Notes: a model not told the origin generated them from the sequence alone. DNA of 64,000 nucleotides from Topomyia yanbarensis (GCF_030247195.1 NC_080671.1:36058343-36122342), one strand, 5' to 3'; shown: positions 46,856 to 59,937, counted from the stretch's first letter. Made by a program: numbers and translations.

Positions 46856-49800
46856 TTTTTTTATTCATTTCGTTTATTTGATAGGCACAAATGCGTTAGC
46901 TTGGCGGTGCCAAATGCTTTTGTTTTTACATTTTGGAAATCTTAAAACTAGGAGGTTACAATGTTGAAATATTTTTTTTACAAAGGAAAAGAAAGTTTAC
47001 AGCTATCTTAAGATTAGAAATAAGATTCAATATACAAGAGAGAGCCAAAAGATTTTTTTATGAAAAAATTTAAAACAAGGGATTCACTTTGATATACAAG
47101 AGGGGGAGTAATAGTATTTTACGAAATATTTTACGGTTATCTTAAAACTAACAATATAGTTTAGTACACAAAAGGGGAACAAATATTTATGAGAAATTTC
47201 ACAGAAATCTTAAAACTAGGGATTCAATTCTATTTACAAGATGGAGGACAAGAGTTTCAATAAAAAGTAAAAATTATAGCTATCTTAAAACTAGGAATAC
47301 AGAATACTAATTTGAATTTTTTAACTAAAACTTATGCTTGGTCAAGATATTCAGAGGGTGGCTTATTTTCGCATCAGTGTGGCAGCAGTTGTATCAAGGA
47401 CAGGGGAGAGACAGGGAAAGAAGAGCAAAACTTGCAACTTTCGCTCGAACGGGGGGGGGGGGGGGGGATCAGCGAAACAAATTTGCGCCTCAGTCTAGTA
47501 AGTCGTCGAGTACCGGATTGGCGGATGGTATTCTTCGGACCCGCGGGGAATCCTTCAAAAGTCATCGGACCTCGAGTCGCTCTCGCTTCAGTTTCCTTCT
47601 ATGCAGGCGTAGTGGTAAGGGCGACGGCGGTTACATAGTGGCACTCTGGAGCTGATCGGTTCCACAAGGCAGGAGGAAACTCTAAAAACGAGAAGTAAAA
47701 GAGAGGGGATATTTAGCGTTTTTATGAAGGTATAAATAAGGGACATATAGGGGAAATCACGAGTTGTCAGCATATCTCGGACTGGTACATTGGGTGGTCT
47801 ACCTCGGGCCCGAAGGGATTCTTTTAACTGAGACCTGGCGTCACAATACCCGGCGCATACCCAGACAACGTGTTCGATGTCGTGATAGCCCTCGTCACAA
47901 GCGCACAGACTACTCTCCGCAAGCCCAATACGCCGCAAATGCGCATCCATCGTGTAGTGATTGGACATAAGTCGGGACATTACACGAATAAAATCCCGAC
48001 CCACATCCATCCCCCCAAACCAAGGCTTCGTTGATACCTTTGGGATAATCGAATGTAGCCATCGTCCAAGTTCCCCGTTGCTCCACGAGGTTTGCCAACT
48101 GTTGAGCGTCCTCTGACGACAAATACTAAAAAATTCGTTGAAGCAGATTGGTCTTTCGTATATGTCACCATTTAATGCGCCCGCCTTTGCTAATGAGTCG
48201 GCCTTTTAATTGCCCGGGATAGAACAATGAGAGGGGACCCAAACAAAGGTAATCTGATAAGATTTTTCAGATAACGTACACAAGGACTCCTGTATCATCC
48301 CCAGAAAATACGGGAGTTGCTTTTTAGGCTTCACCGCACGAAGAGCCTCGATAGAGCTGAGGCTGTCCGAAACGATGAAGTAGTGATCTGTGGGCAGAGT
48401 GTCGATGATCCCAAGGGTGTACTGAATTGCAGCTAACTCTGCGACGTAAACTGAAGCGGGATCATTGAGCTTGAATGAAGCGGTGATAGTATTGTTGAAG
48501 ATACCGAAGCCAGTGGACCCATCGAGATTTGATCCATCAGTGTAAAACATTTTGTCGCAGTCGACTTCTCGGAATTTATTATAAAATATATTGGGGATCA
48601 CCTGCGGGCGTATATGGTCCGGGATTCCACGAATCTCTTCCTTCATGGATGTGTCGAAGAATACAGTAGAATATGAAGTATCTAGGAAACGGACACGGTT
48701 GGGATTGTACGAACAAGGATTGATGCTCTGTGCCATGTAGTCGAAGTACAAGGACATAAAACGGGTTTGAGAATTAAGCTCGACGAGCCTCTCGAAGTTT
48801 TCAATCACCAACGGGTTCAGAATGTCGCATCGGATGAGCAATCGATATGAGAGTTCCCAAAATCGATTTTTTAGCGAAAGAACGCCCGCCAGCACTTCGA
48901 GACTCATCGTATGGGTCGAGTGCATGCAACCCAAGGCAATGCGCAAGCAACGATACTGGATTCTCTCCAGTTGGATGAAGTGTATGTTCGCAGCGGAGCG
49001 GAAACAGAAACACCCGTACTCCATCACCGAAAATATCGTTGTTTGGTACAACCTGATCAGGTCTCCTGGGTGAGCACCCCACCATGTTCCAGTTATTGTT
49101 CGGAGAAAATTGATCCTTTGTTGGCATTTCTGTTTCAGATACCTAATGTGACATCCCCAGGTACCTTTAGAGTCGAACCAGACCCCGAGATATTTAAATG
49201 TGAAAACCTGGTTGATCGTTGCACCTATTAATAAAAGCTGGAGTTGCGCCGGCTCACGCTTCCTAGAAAAAACAACCAACTCAGTTTTCTCCGTGGAGAA
49301 CTCAATACCCAGCTGAAGAGCCCAAGCAGACAAATTGTCCAAGGTATTTTGTAATGTCGGCAGCTTTGGGCCCTGTAACAGAGACCACCCCGTCGTCTGC
49401 AAGTTGCCTTAGCGTGCATGAATTGGCAAGACAATCGTCAATGTCATTCACGTAAAAATTGTATAGCAGGGGACTTAGACATGAGCCCTGGGGAAGACCC
49501 ATGTAGCTAAATCGCGATATTGCTAAATCGCCATGCGAAAAGTGCATGTGCTTTTCAGACAACAGGTTTAGCAAAAAGTTATTTAAAATTGGTGAAAGAC
49601 CATGCTGGTGCAGCTTCTCTGACAGAATGTTGATAGAAACTGAGTCAAAAGCCCCCTTAATATCCAAGAAGACTGATGCCATCTGCTCTTTGTTAGCATA
49701 GGCCATTTGGATTTCTGTAGAAAGCAACGCGAGGCAATCGTTCGTCCCTTTGCCTTTGCGGAAGCCAAATTGTGTATCTGACAGTAAGCCATTTGCTTCA

Positions 49801-51168
49801 ACCCAATTGTCAAGGCGAAACAAGATCATTTTCTCGAACAACTTCCGAATACAGGACAGCATTGCAATCGGCCGATACGAGTTGTGGTCGGAGGCTGGTT
49901 TTCCTGGTTTTTGGATGGCGATGACCTTCACTTGCCTCCATTCATAAGGGACAATGTTACCCTCAAGAAACTTGTTAAATAAATTCAACAAGCGCCTTTT
50001 TGCAGTGTCAGGCAGATTCTTCAGCAAGTTGAATTTGATTCTGTCAAACCCTGGGGCGTTATTGTTGCACGATAAGAGAGCAAGTGAGAACTCCACCATC
50101 GAAAACGGTGTTTCGTTCGCGGTATCGTGAGGAGACGCGGCGCGGCACGTTTTCTGTACCGGGACAGAGTCCGGACAGATCTTCTTGGCGAAAGCGAATA
50201 TCCAACGGTTTGAATATTCCACGTTCTCGTTGGTACTATTACGGTTACGCATACGTCGAGCCGTACCCCAAAGAGTGCTCATCGCTGTTTCTCTCGTTAA
50301 CCCGTCGACGAACCGGCGCCAATAACTGCGTTTTTTGACTTTCATTAGACTCTTCATTCGCCTTTCTAACGACGCGTACTGTTGATAACTAGCGGGTAAT
50401 CCGTCTTCCCGGAAGGCCTTATATGCAGTGGACTTTTCCGCGTACAGCTCTGAGCACTCTTTTTCCCACCACAGGGTGGGAGACCGTCCATGGGTATTCG
50501 CGCTGGGTATTGGTTTAGTCTGAGCTTGATTCGCACTTTCGAGAATCAAGCCAGCCAAAAACCTGTACTCTTCCTCCGGAGGAAGTTCTTGAGTGGATTC
50601 GATTTTAACGGATATCGCGGTTGCGTAACTCTTCCAATCAATGTTCCGTGTGAGGTCATACGAGACATTGATTGTTTCCGATGGTCTTGAACCGTTAGCA
50701 ATTGAAATCACGATAGGCAAATGATCGCTACCGTGGGGATCAGGGATCACCTTCCACATGCAATCTAACTGTAGCGATGTCGAGCAAAGCGACAAATCCA
50801 ACGCGCTTGCGCGTGCTGGTGGTGTAGGAATCCGCGTCATTTCTCCCGTGTTTAAGATGGTCATGTTGAAATTATCGCAAAGATCTTGGATTAATGTTGA
50901 TCTATTATCATCATGAAGACAGCCCCATACCGTACCGTGCGAGTTAAAGTCTCCCAGAACTAGCCGCGGTGCCGGTAAGGATTCCGTGACATTACAAAGC
51001 GTTCGGTGCCCTACCGAGGCTCTAGGAGGAATGTAGATGGAAGCAATGCAAAGGTGATTAAAATTTGACAAGCGACAATTTCAATGCCTGGTGTCGAAGG
51101 GAGGTTAATTTGGTTGAAAGAATAGCACTTTTTGATCCCCAAAAGTACTCCTCCATAGGGGTTTTCTT
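46856..51168 (-). mobile_element. LINE copy C, I/Loner-like, with 16-bp target duplication
   Basis: On the minus strand the element starts inside the endonuclease ('YGGVLLGIKK', near 51165) and ends with 'caaataaacgaaatgaat' and an A run at 46856. ACCTTCTACACCAATT flanks both ends (46840-46855 and 51169-51184), proving one target-primed, 5'-truncated insertion. The 3' UTR holds the family's tandem array and a G homopolymer at about 47451-47467. Sequence is very close to copy A. Confidence 0.92.
47588..51168 (-). pseudogene. LINE copy C pol: partial endonuclease, RT, RNase H
   Basis: The endonuclease part has 'LVLGDFNSHGTVWG' and 'SDHLPI'. RT has motif A 'LDIKGAFD', 'GLPQGSCLSPLLYN' and 'LADDG'. 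RNase H has 'FYTDGSN', 'VAELAA', 'SDSLSS' and 'VPSHCSIPGN'. The C-terminal cluster is 'CACDEGYHDIEHVVWVC'. Lesions are a frame break near 51070, a 16-nt loss near 49360 (between 'GPKAAD' and 'LDNLSAW') that shifts the frame within RT, and a Glu-to-stop change at 48206-48208. A 10-nt deletion near 47713 removes the normal stop (copy A has 'NIPI' then TAG), so the frame runs on to 47588. Confidence 0.85.
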
Positions 51169-51184
51169 ACCTTCTACACCAATT

Positions 51185-52956
51185 GTTATTTGCTCGCTGA
51201 CGGCTGGGGTCCACTAGGAGGTTGATAACAATCTATTATCTTTCTCCGAACAATACCATCCTAGAGGCTGTGTGGCATCCGGCGGGTTGAAGTTTCTCAA
51301 CCAAAAATTGATCCACTGTGTTCCTGCTCCCATGTTGTAAGAGGCGACTTAAAACAGGAGTCCTCAAGTCAAGGTATTTCTCCGCGCCTAGGACTAAAAT
51401 ATGCCAGTCGCGCACGGAGTGTCGTGGGTCTTATGCTTGCTGTGTTACGCGAAGCTCTGACACAGTGGATGTTTGCTTCTTCGCAAACCGTGGGATTCAA
51501 ATGTTGATGATGTCCCTATACCCATTTCGGATTTCGCTATAGGTAATTATAACCCAACGTGGTTGGTATCTTCTAGCTGCTGTACAATAAGTGCTGATGA
51601 GGAAAGGTATAGTGCTGTGATCGAGTATGATTAGAGTAGCATAAATTAATCTTCAGCATACGTACAGCAACTGTAAATCTATCCCGCCTTGTGCAGGAAG
51701 GAAAAGTTTCTGTTCAAGAACCGTATTTCCATAAAGGAAACTTCTCTGGTGGAAAGCTACTTAACCACGTTTTCGTAGCTATCAACAAAAATGGCTCAAC
51801 AAATCCAAGTGAAATGCCTCGTGCATGTATACTTGCGAATAGTACTATTGGCGCATATCTTATATCCGATCTCATAAATCGCGATATTTGTGCTGTCACG
51901 GTCAATATGACTGTTGACAACATAAACAAGAAATACGTCTATTGTTCGGCATATTTGCTGCATAATGAACCATCACCTTCTCATGATTTCAAAAGGGTTG
52001 TATCATACTGTGGCAGAAATGGGTTTCCCCTCATAATCGGCAGTGATGCAAATGCCACTACATAATTTGGGGCAGCTCAGATATCAATTTGAGAGACATC
52101 GAATTAATGGAATACTTAAAAAGTACAAATCTGCATATTCTTAATGCAGGAAACATTACCTAACATTCGCACGAGCTGTCAGCGAAGAGGCGTTAGATGT
52201 AACTCTCTGTTCTGACAATATAACGCATGACTTGGCAAACTGGTTCGTACCAAACGAGCTCGAACCGTCGTTATCTGATTATAAGTCCATCGTCTTTGAT
52301 CATTTAAACGTCTCTCTAGATATCGTCACATATCGTATACCAAAATCTACGAACTGGGACCTCTACGAAGAGGGCTTGACGTCTAGGTTCGAGGGGTATC
52401 TTCCGATGATGGAATTTTCACGTGACTTGGATGAGGTCATGGATAAAACTAAACTCACTCATAGTAGCAACGCGTAGTAGTAGCGTGCTTCTTGAGGAAC
52501 AGCTTGGTGGAATACCGAACTTGTTCGACTCAAAAAGTTGTGTAGAAGAGCTTGAAATCGCATACGCTGGGACGGGTCGTAGGAATTTAAGTTGGCTCGC
52601 AAAGCATACAGAAATGCCCTACGATCCTCTGAGCGTGGGTGTGGTGAAATGGCCTCCGCACAAATGTCTTAGGTTTCAGCGAGGCTAGTTGATTAAATAA
52701 GTTGCTTTCGAAATCGAAAGACTTCCATGTAAGTTCGATTAGAACTGCTAATGGTGTATACTCGTCTGACGAAGATGTATGTCTTTTTGAGACACGCTTT
52801 CCAGACTGTACGGAGCCATCACTGACGGCTGCGCATGAGTTCTTTTCAGGTAATCGCTCGTAGAATTGTAACAACCGAATCGGCCAACGATAGAATGTTT
52901 TGTTCCGTATAAGTCCCCAGGAAAAGATGGAATCATGCCAGTTCTACTACAAAGAG
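51185..52956 (+). mobile_element. Outer LOA-clade LINE, 5' part
   Basis: The 5' UTR begins near 51262 ('gctgtgtggcatccggcggg') and resembles the 5' end of the inner LOA element at 52957 and the fragment at 18425-18580, including 'tgttgtaagaggcgact' and 'cgcgcacggag'. It is followed by endonuclease and the start of RT. The element is cut at 52956 and resumes at 62607. ORF1 (gag) is missing, so there is an internal deletion or a rearranged 5' end. 51185-51261 is unassigned. Confidence 0.75.
51660..52956 (+). pseudogene. Outer LOA LINE pol, endonuclease and RT start
   Basis: The first frame (to 52065) has 'VQEPYFHKGNFSGGKLLN', 'MPRACILANS', 'YCSAYLLHNEPSPSHDFKRV' and 'PLIIGSDANA', the typical endonuclease series of LOA elements with the catalytic Glu in QEPY. 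After frameshifts, 'TLCSDNI' and 'EPSLSDYKSIVF' follow; the expected catalytic His of an SDH motif reads Tyr. Stops follow at 52475-52480. Near 52905 'KSPGKDGIMPVLLQR' marks the start of RT, and the next base is the insertion point of the inner LINE. Confidence 0.75.
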
Positions 52957-53508
52957 CCGTGTGGTATCCGGTGGTGGCTGAAATCTCTCGCAGTATTTCA
53001 GCGAAGAATTGACCCACTGGGTTTCTGTTCCCCATGTCGTAAGAGGCGACTAATAACAGCTGTGCCGTCAAATGGCGAGATAACATAGTACTCACAAGTT
53101 TCCCATCTCATGCCTCCACGTTAGTCTATCGAGGACATGTAATCTTTAGACCGGCGTCGGCTGGGTGCTATCAGCCTTCTGCTGTAGCATCGAAATGAGA
53201 GGGTGCCAACGGGCGGGCCTCAAAACTCGTACCGTAGAATCTATTCCCCAATCCAAGGCTTGACGCGACCCGTACCGAGGGATGAATGGCCGGGGGCATC
53301 AACACTTCGAACCCCAGCCCTACGTAAAACTAGGACTGGGATCCGAAGTGATGACAAATACCAAGCCGCGCACGGAGCTTGTGGGGCACCAGGGCGCACC
53401 ACACAGTATTTTTGCCCTTACCCTGTCAAGCGGGGCTCTGACACGGTTGACTTTCTTTCCCTAGCTATTCGTGGGAACAAAACGGAAAACACTAAGAACA
53501 CTGTAAAC

Positions 53509-54480
53509 ATGAGTTTGGAGGAGATTGCGCCGATGGAGGTGGAAGAGGAGAAGAATTGCGCGGAAAGCAAACTTGGAGAGCTGCTGAATAGTGGTTCGTT
53601 AGAGGATGTTGTGTCCTGCACTTCGTCTATTCTCAACTCTCCAGATAGAGACGAGGATCGGACAGTGGCCAAGGAGGACACAGACACGTCCGGCGGAGCA
53701 ACCGGTGGGTTGAAGGTCTCCGAGAACACAACAAGAGGAACAGGAAGAACTCACCACTTAAGCGGAGCGGCGAAGAAACGCTATGGGTGGCTTATGAGAA
53801 ACGGCCACAAACACACTGAAGCGCTAGAATTGGCAAAAATCCCAATAGGGAAGGCACCATCTAAGCAACAGCGTTCGACGGACACGAAGTCGCCGAACAA
53901 CAGTCGGTGCAGGATGGAACCGCAACCGAAAAAGATCAAGAATCGAGATCCTAGACAGACACTGGAAACTGAGCAGCGTCCAACTTGCAACGAAATGGCC
54001 AAGTCGGGCACGATGGCCATCATTCCGGTTAGGTACCCTGCAGATACCCTCAGCCATGAACAACTGAATGTTACTCGATGCGCGCTGATCGATAGCGTCA
54101 TGGAGCAGAGCTCAAGCAATACGAGACCCAAGTTTAGGAAGTGCACTTACAAACAAGGGTATCTCGAAATCGCCTGTGTAGACAAAGATACAGCTAAGTG
54201 GCTGAAGGATGCAACAGCTGTAATCAAGCCCTGGTAAGGCGCTTCATTGGAAGCTGTTGAAGCGTTGCAGATTCCAAAACAAGCGCTTTACATCGGGTAT
54301 TTCCCCGACAGCAACGACAGGTCCGATGGGAACATCCTCTGCCTGGTGCAGAATCAGATCGACAATTTCTGCACAGAACGCTGGAAGGTCGTGAAGAGAA
54401 CTACGGTCTTCAAAATGGTAGAGCTCCAGAGGCAGTTCGCCTCCAAAAAGCCTTATCACAGGATCACACAAATGGCCTAG
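53509..54480 (+). pseudogene. Inner LOA LINE gag, truncated
   Basis: The start ATG (53509, MSLEEIAPMEVEEEKN) follows a 5' UTR of about 550 bp; the longer in-frame opening to 53203 is probably untranslated. It has an acidic N-terminus, then a basic middle with 'HHLSGAAKKRYGWLMRNGHK' and 'EALELAKIPIGK', then a folded-looking part 'CTYKQGYLEIACVDKDTAKW'. A TAA at 54235-54237 interrupts it, and the same frame continues with 'ALYIGYFPDSNDRSDGNILC' to TAG at 54478-54480. The zinc-binding C-terminus and the whole endonuclease are missing; RT-type sequence follows at once. Confidence 0.75.
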
Positions 54481-54485
54481 GGCAA

Positions 54486-55009
54486 ATGAAAAAAGGCAAT
54501 GGTTCTCTCATAATTGGCAATAGTGAAACATTGGATGTTCTAATGAACACCCACTTTCCTGGGTCGGTTGCGAAAGACGAGAATTCGACAGGTTGGAATT
54601 GTGATGGACTCCGTCCTAACAGGACTTGTGAGGCATCACAAAAACTAGCCTGTCAGATTTTCACACCATCTCTAATTAAATGGGTTATCAACACCTTCGA
54701 ACCCTACAAATCCTCCGGCCCTGATAACATTCTTCCAATATTTCTACAAAAATCGGCAGACATAATTCTTCCGGATCTACTAAACATCCTGAGATCCGGT
54801 CTTATGCTTGGGCACACACCTATAAGCAGGAGAGAAGTTAGGGTAATATATTTTCCAAAAACGGGTAAAATGACCTGACACTACCCAAGGCCTTTAGACC
54901 TATTAGTTTGACATCAATACTTCTAAAACTGATGGAAAAACTGCTGGACCACTATATTCGAACGGAGCACTTATCGAAAGCTCCGCTAAACAAGTACCAG
55001 TTTGCATAT
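54486..55009 (+). pseudogene. Inner LOA LINE RT, N-terminal part
   Basis: The frame contains 'NTHFPGS', 'IKWVINTFEPYKSSGPDNIL', 'PIFLQKSADIILPDLLNIL' and 'VRVIYFPKTGK', the usual start of LOA RT. A frameshift after 'KTGKM' (54876) precedes 'FRPISLTSILLKLMEKLLDH' in another frame, which runs to 'NKYQFAY' at 55009, the insertion point of the foldback element. Confidence 0.8.
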
Positions 55010-55644
55010 GAGTAAAGCCATTTCAAGTGATCCTCGAATTTTTCGCAAAATCACCGATTTTCATGAGATATGTTTTATTGTATAGGGATTATAGTAAATA
55101 GCTTTTGGTATAAATATTTCGTTAAAACTCCTTTTTTCCTTTGAGATATTAACCCTTAAACTTTATTGCATGATAAAATTGTAAAATTTATATCTCAAAA
55201 CCTACTGAAGATAATTGAATGAATTTTTGTACACTTATGGAATGATATTTACACTATCTCATAAAAATAATTTTATAATATAGTTATGTGAATAACGGTA
55301 CTTTGCATCTACTTAAAAATTTTAATTGTATTTTTTCTTACGTTCTTCACGCAAAAAATTTCAAAAGGTATTTCAAATTACGCGTCAATCTCTCACCTTC
55401 AATAATCTGTATTGATAATTTTTCATTTTTGTTTCTATCGAGAGTTATGGATGATTTTGTAACGGTGCGTACCATCAACGCACGGCCCACTTTGATGCAG
55501 CCCGGTGGAACTTACACATTGGCAACGCCGCATGTCCCAACGTCCTACTGCGCATCGCGTAGGAAACGTGCATCGCATGAGTAAATGAAACCACATCTCT
55601 AGATTGGTGCAAAAGAACAAACTTTTATATACGGATTATCAAAG

Positions 55645-58600
55645 CAGGCCCGACGAGAGGGGGGGTCAGGGGGGGGGGGGCAACTACCCTGGGGCCCGGG
55701 TCTGTTTTGGGAGCCCGCATTTTCAACCGAATTAAATTTATTTTAATTTAATTGTTGAAGTTTATTGTTTCTGTTGACACTGCAAATATATTACAATCAA
55801 ATACGTTCCAATGGTTTTCTGAAGTAGGTGAACGTAACCCAATCAGATTCATTTAACAGTGCAATTGAACCATTCTGGTTTCATTTATCGCAAGTGTTTT
55901 TCAAAGTGTGCAGTATGAAGTGGTATACAATTTATCATATTCCTAGCTAACTGTCACTAATAAAAGTTGGATATTCTCGGAATAGGATTGATGAGTAGAT
56001 GACGAAAATCAATGTATTTTGAAAATCAAGATGGCGAATTCCAGTTAAGACATCATTATAACCTAAAATATTGACGTTTTCGAAATAAGATAATCATATA
56101 ATCGATATAGGTATAGTGATTTGTGATGCGAATGATATGATTATAGAAAACTTTTCTCAACCAGAAGACGCTATATTGGCCTTCAAAAGGGCATCGCTCA
56201 TCTACTCATCAAACCCGCTTAAAAATACCCTCATAGTTTATACAGATATTGTTCGAAATAGCTCCAAGCTACCGTTTCTATCATCTACTCGTCAAGCCCT
56301 TTTCAAAAATTCCCAAATTGTTAGGGTTATCGAGATTATTGTTCAATCGGAAGTCTCCATCCTGGATTTCAAAAAGGTACCAAATATCCATTTTCATCAT
56401 GTACTTGTCAAGCCCGTTCCGGAAATACCCATATTGTTAGGGTTATCGATAATATTGCTCAACCAACGAATTTTAATAAGAATGTGAAGCGAACTTTTTT
56501 TACGATCTAAATCCCAAAAAACGAACTAATTTAATTTACGAACCCTTTGCTTGGTTCGTAAATGGAGGTTGCAGTGTACACATTTGATGCAGAAAATATG
56601 GGAATTTAACTAGATACTTATTCTACCCATTAGTTTCCACCAAAAGTTGAAATTCTTTCTCTCACAACTCTCTGTCTCAGTCTTTTAACAGCAGATTTCG
56701 CTGTTGGATTCCAGTCATCGCATTCGGAATGTTTTCTCTCTGAATGTCAGCGCAAATGTAACAACTGATTCCAAAACCGATTTCCAATGGGTGACATACA
56801 ATTTCATCTCAGTCCAGATTATCGTATGAAAGTTAGCTTCAGGGCAAAAAAGATTATGCATAAAATTGCTGCCTTCACCACAGTCTGAAATATTTGAAAA
56901 TATCCAGCCGGTTAATGCACCCGTTGGAAAATCATTCAATATCAGTGTTAACCTTCCGGTAGACGCACTAGTACACAGAGTGCGCGTCACTCAGGAAATC
57001 AAGCGAAAGCGTCTTTGAACACCAGCCCCTACTCGTTCAGTGAGTCATGCACGCGACTTCAGGAAGGCCAGACATTAAGGAAGGCCAGACATAAAGTGTA
57101 TAACTTTTGAACGGGTGCTTATGGACCAACAATTTTACCTTTGTTTTGTAGGTGAAACCTAGTCCTATTAGAATAATTGATAGTATAATTACAATTTTTG
57201 CCGATAGTGAAGTCGCACGGGTTCAAAAACAGGCCAAAATTAAATCAAAATCAGTTATAAGTCTTTACACAGCATTCACAGCTATCTGGTCTCTTCGGAA
57301 AATGATGATAAAAAATACCTTAGAACATTGTTAATGCGAAAAATTAGAAATTAAAAATTTATGAGTAAAAATAGGAAATGAAAGAGTTCACCATAGAGAA
57401 CTTCTCATAACTCGATTACTATGAGTGACAGAGACAACATGTCTTCTGCAAAATTTATAAAAATACTCTCCTCTACAACTTTGTCGAAGACAGCCAAGCG
57501 CTATCTCTTTCGGTTCAAAAGTTAAATTTTCTATAGCCTACTATGATCATTTTTTAAAAAGATAATATCACCAAAAGATGGCGCTTTTTACACACACAAA
57601 CATAGTAGGATATGTGAAATCACTAATATTAACAGTTTTGACTCCAGTGAATTAAGTACCTCAAAACGCTGTTTTGAGCCACTGTGCAAAGTGGCGTTTA
57701 CAGAATTTTGACAACCTGCTTGGTTACTGAGATATAGCGAGAAACGTGCTGAGAAATTTTTCATTTTTTACTTCAATTGACTGTGTCTAGGGATTGGCTC
57801 AAATTATCTTGATGTAAAAGATGTTTTTTATATTTAAAACTATCTGAGAAACACAATGGCATACTCATTTTCAAAACAAAAATGCACGAATTGTGAGAAA
57901 AATGCAAGTTAAGTTTTAAACTGGAAATGTAGCATATTTTGCAACACTGTAACCAAAAATAACTATTTTTTCTAGATTCCCTCACTCATTTCCTGCAAAA
58001 TGCATCTCATCGATTGTTCATAGACCAAATGAAGCCAAAGATATGAATAAAAGTTAATAATTGCTGATTTTTTTCTATGGAAAATTTTCCATGCACGATT
58101 ATGACACCCTACAAATTTTGTCATCAATACACGCCTATGGCACGTGTAAGTGTGACTTTTGTTCACATTTATAGTGAAAACTCGCAACATAGTCAACCGA
58201 TCTTCGTAATATTTGAGAGATTAATACAGAATAGATAGAAGCATCAATTGCCTTCTTTGAATTGTTTGTGCAATTTCTAAGTTTCAAAATATTCAATCTC
58301 AAACTTTAAAAATCGTTTTTCTCGAAATGTGCTAAATGGCGCTTGTCATAAGATAGCACAACAGCGACGAGCTAGCATAGAAACAAGATTCAGTTTGCTC
58401 CTGAAACCGAACATATGCGAACATGAATGCGTTGTACCGAAAAGCAAAGGACGAGGGAAACAAACCAAACATTCGATTCATCGCGGCGGGCATGAATTGA
58501 ATTTTGTTTCTCTTTCAAGCTCACGAAGGGATGTCAATTTTTCTAAGCTCTGATTCTGGGCAGCATTATTGTGCGTCAAGGGAGCATGAGCAATGCCGAT

Positions 58601-58917
58601 ATGGACTGTATGGCAATGCCACAAAAAAGGTTTCCAATTGGAATGGTAAATCGGACGCAAGTCATTCTAATGGCCAGACACAAATATTCCTTTATTAATT
58701 TTTATTTTTTCCATCTATTACATGTTTAAAATACTGACGACTCTGTTAAGCTAACGCGTTGAATCGTGTCAAATAAACAATTTTCATAACAAATAGTTCA
58801 ATTGAAACGGTTGCATCCGTATAGTTTCTCTAATCGATATTGAAATAAGAAGTCGTATATGGTAGGGCCCGTCAGTACTTCAAACCCCGGGGCCCGACGC
58901 GGCTCTCGACGGCCCTG
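55645..58917. mobile_element. 3.27-kb non-autonomous hAT-type element
   Basis: The left end CAGGCCCGACGAGAG and the right end (reverse complement CAGGGCCGTCGAGAG), with 'ggggcccggg'/'ccccggggccc' just inside, are flanked by the 8-bp duplication TATCAAAG (55637-55644 and 58918-58925). No hAT transposase frame is seen. It carries AAGATGGCGA-type repeats at 55970-56480. Near 58740-58790 'aagctaacgcgttgaa' and 'caaataaac' resemble the 3' tail of the I-type LINEs. 'ggccagaca' direct repeats occur near 57066, 57085 and 58672. Confidence 0.82.
55970..56480. repeat. AAGATGGCGA-type repeat units, fourth location
   Basis: 'tattctcggaataggattga', 'gatgagtag' and 'aagatggcgaattccagtta' lie at 55975-56046. 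Inverted units follow at 56240-56470 ('tactcgtcaagcc', 'gttagggttatcgagattatt', 'gaagtctccatcctggattt'). The two orientations face each other, as in the 31.7-34.0 kb foldback. Confidence 0.55.
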
Positions 58918-58925
58918 TATCAAAG

Positions 58926-59937
58926 GTTAAGGTTTTCTGGTTATTTTGAGATACTTTTAGATTTTTTTTGATCGAGGTGCACAACAAAACAATTTTGTTT
59001 AATGAATACTTTTTTATTATAATTTATCGTTCCTAGGAATTAAACTGTATCGCAAAGAACCGAAACATAACTCATATAATACGCTTATGTTATTGCCATC
59101 TTCGAAGACACTTTTGTTATGGCATTTTCGTTTTTGACAGTGTACACCAGTATTGTCGGGGCTATACTCATTCAAACTTCAGTCTATCTCTTTTTTCACT
59201 ATACCGGTGTATACCAGGTTAAAAACGAAAACGTTATTAGTCGATGTTTCATCCAAATTCATTACTAGTCTACAACATTATGCAGGAAAATGGAACATTT
59301 TATGAAAACAGCATTTTACTTCGCTTGTTTATGTCCACTGAGTGATCTTACTTATAAACAACGAAGTGTCTTGCGAAAAAAATTACTTTGAATCTGTTTT
59401 CAATCGCATTGGCGTGTTTCCTTTATCGCTATTGCTTCTGTCAATTCTGTTAATTAGTGGTTCTCCAAGTTCTAGTAAGATATTATTTACTTCATCAAAT
59501 TTCAGTAAATCATCAACGATTTATAATTCAAAATCTTCATTACTTTTTTAACGAAATACAGTATTCGGTTGGTCGAACCATATTTATAACATAAAAACAA
59601 ACGAATGTTTTTTGAGCAAATATACTGTGCTAACACCTAGACAGAACCAACTGACGATAAAAAGTGGTAAAATATGTCAATTTGCAAAAAAAAGTCATAT
59701 ACATGCAGACTCAAACATGCCCATTGCTCAAGTTTGCACAGCAACTGCCAACATCCGAGCGCGCCGGTTTGAGAGTTTGAATGACAGAAAATTAAATAAT
59801 TCCTGAAAAATATAACACTGAAAACCATGCAAATTACTCGGAATATGTTCACCTTTAAACATCCGCACAGAAAAGCTTATCTTTTTGCTCTAATATCGAA
59901 GATGGCAATTTTGGACATAAGGTATGCTCTGCCAAAG
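58926..59937. other. Interior of the foldback element, no gene recognised
   Basis: AT-rich. The longest frame (59342-59551) is Ser/Leu-rich with no domain. This is all that remains of the foldback's own interior. Confidence 0.4.

Noticed and set aside
48801..49231. Frames of 70-108 codons on both strands over the LINE pol genes
   Set aside because: They are alternative-frame or antisense shadows; the same shadows recur at the matching places in copies A and B.
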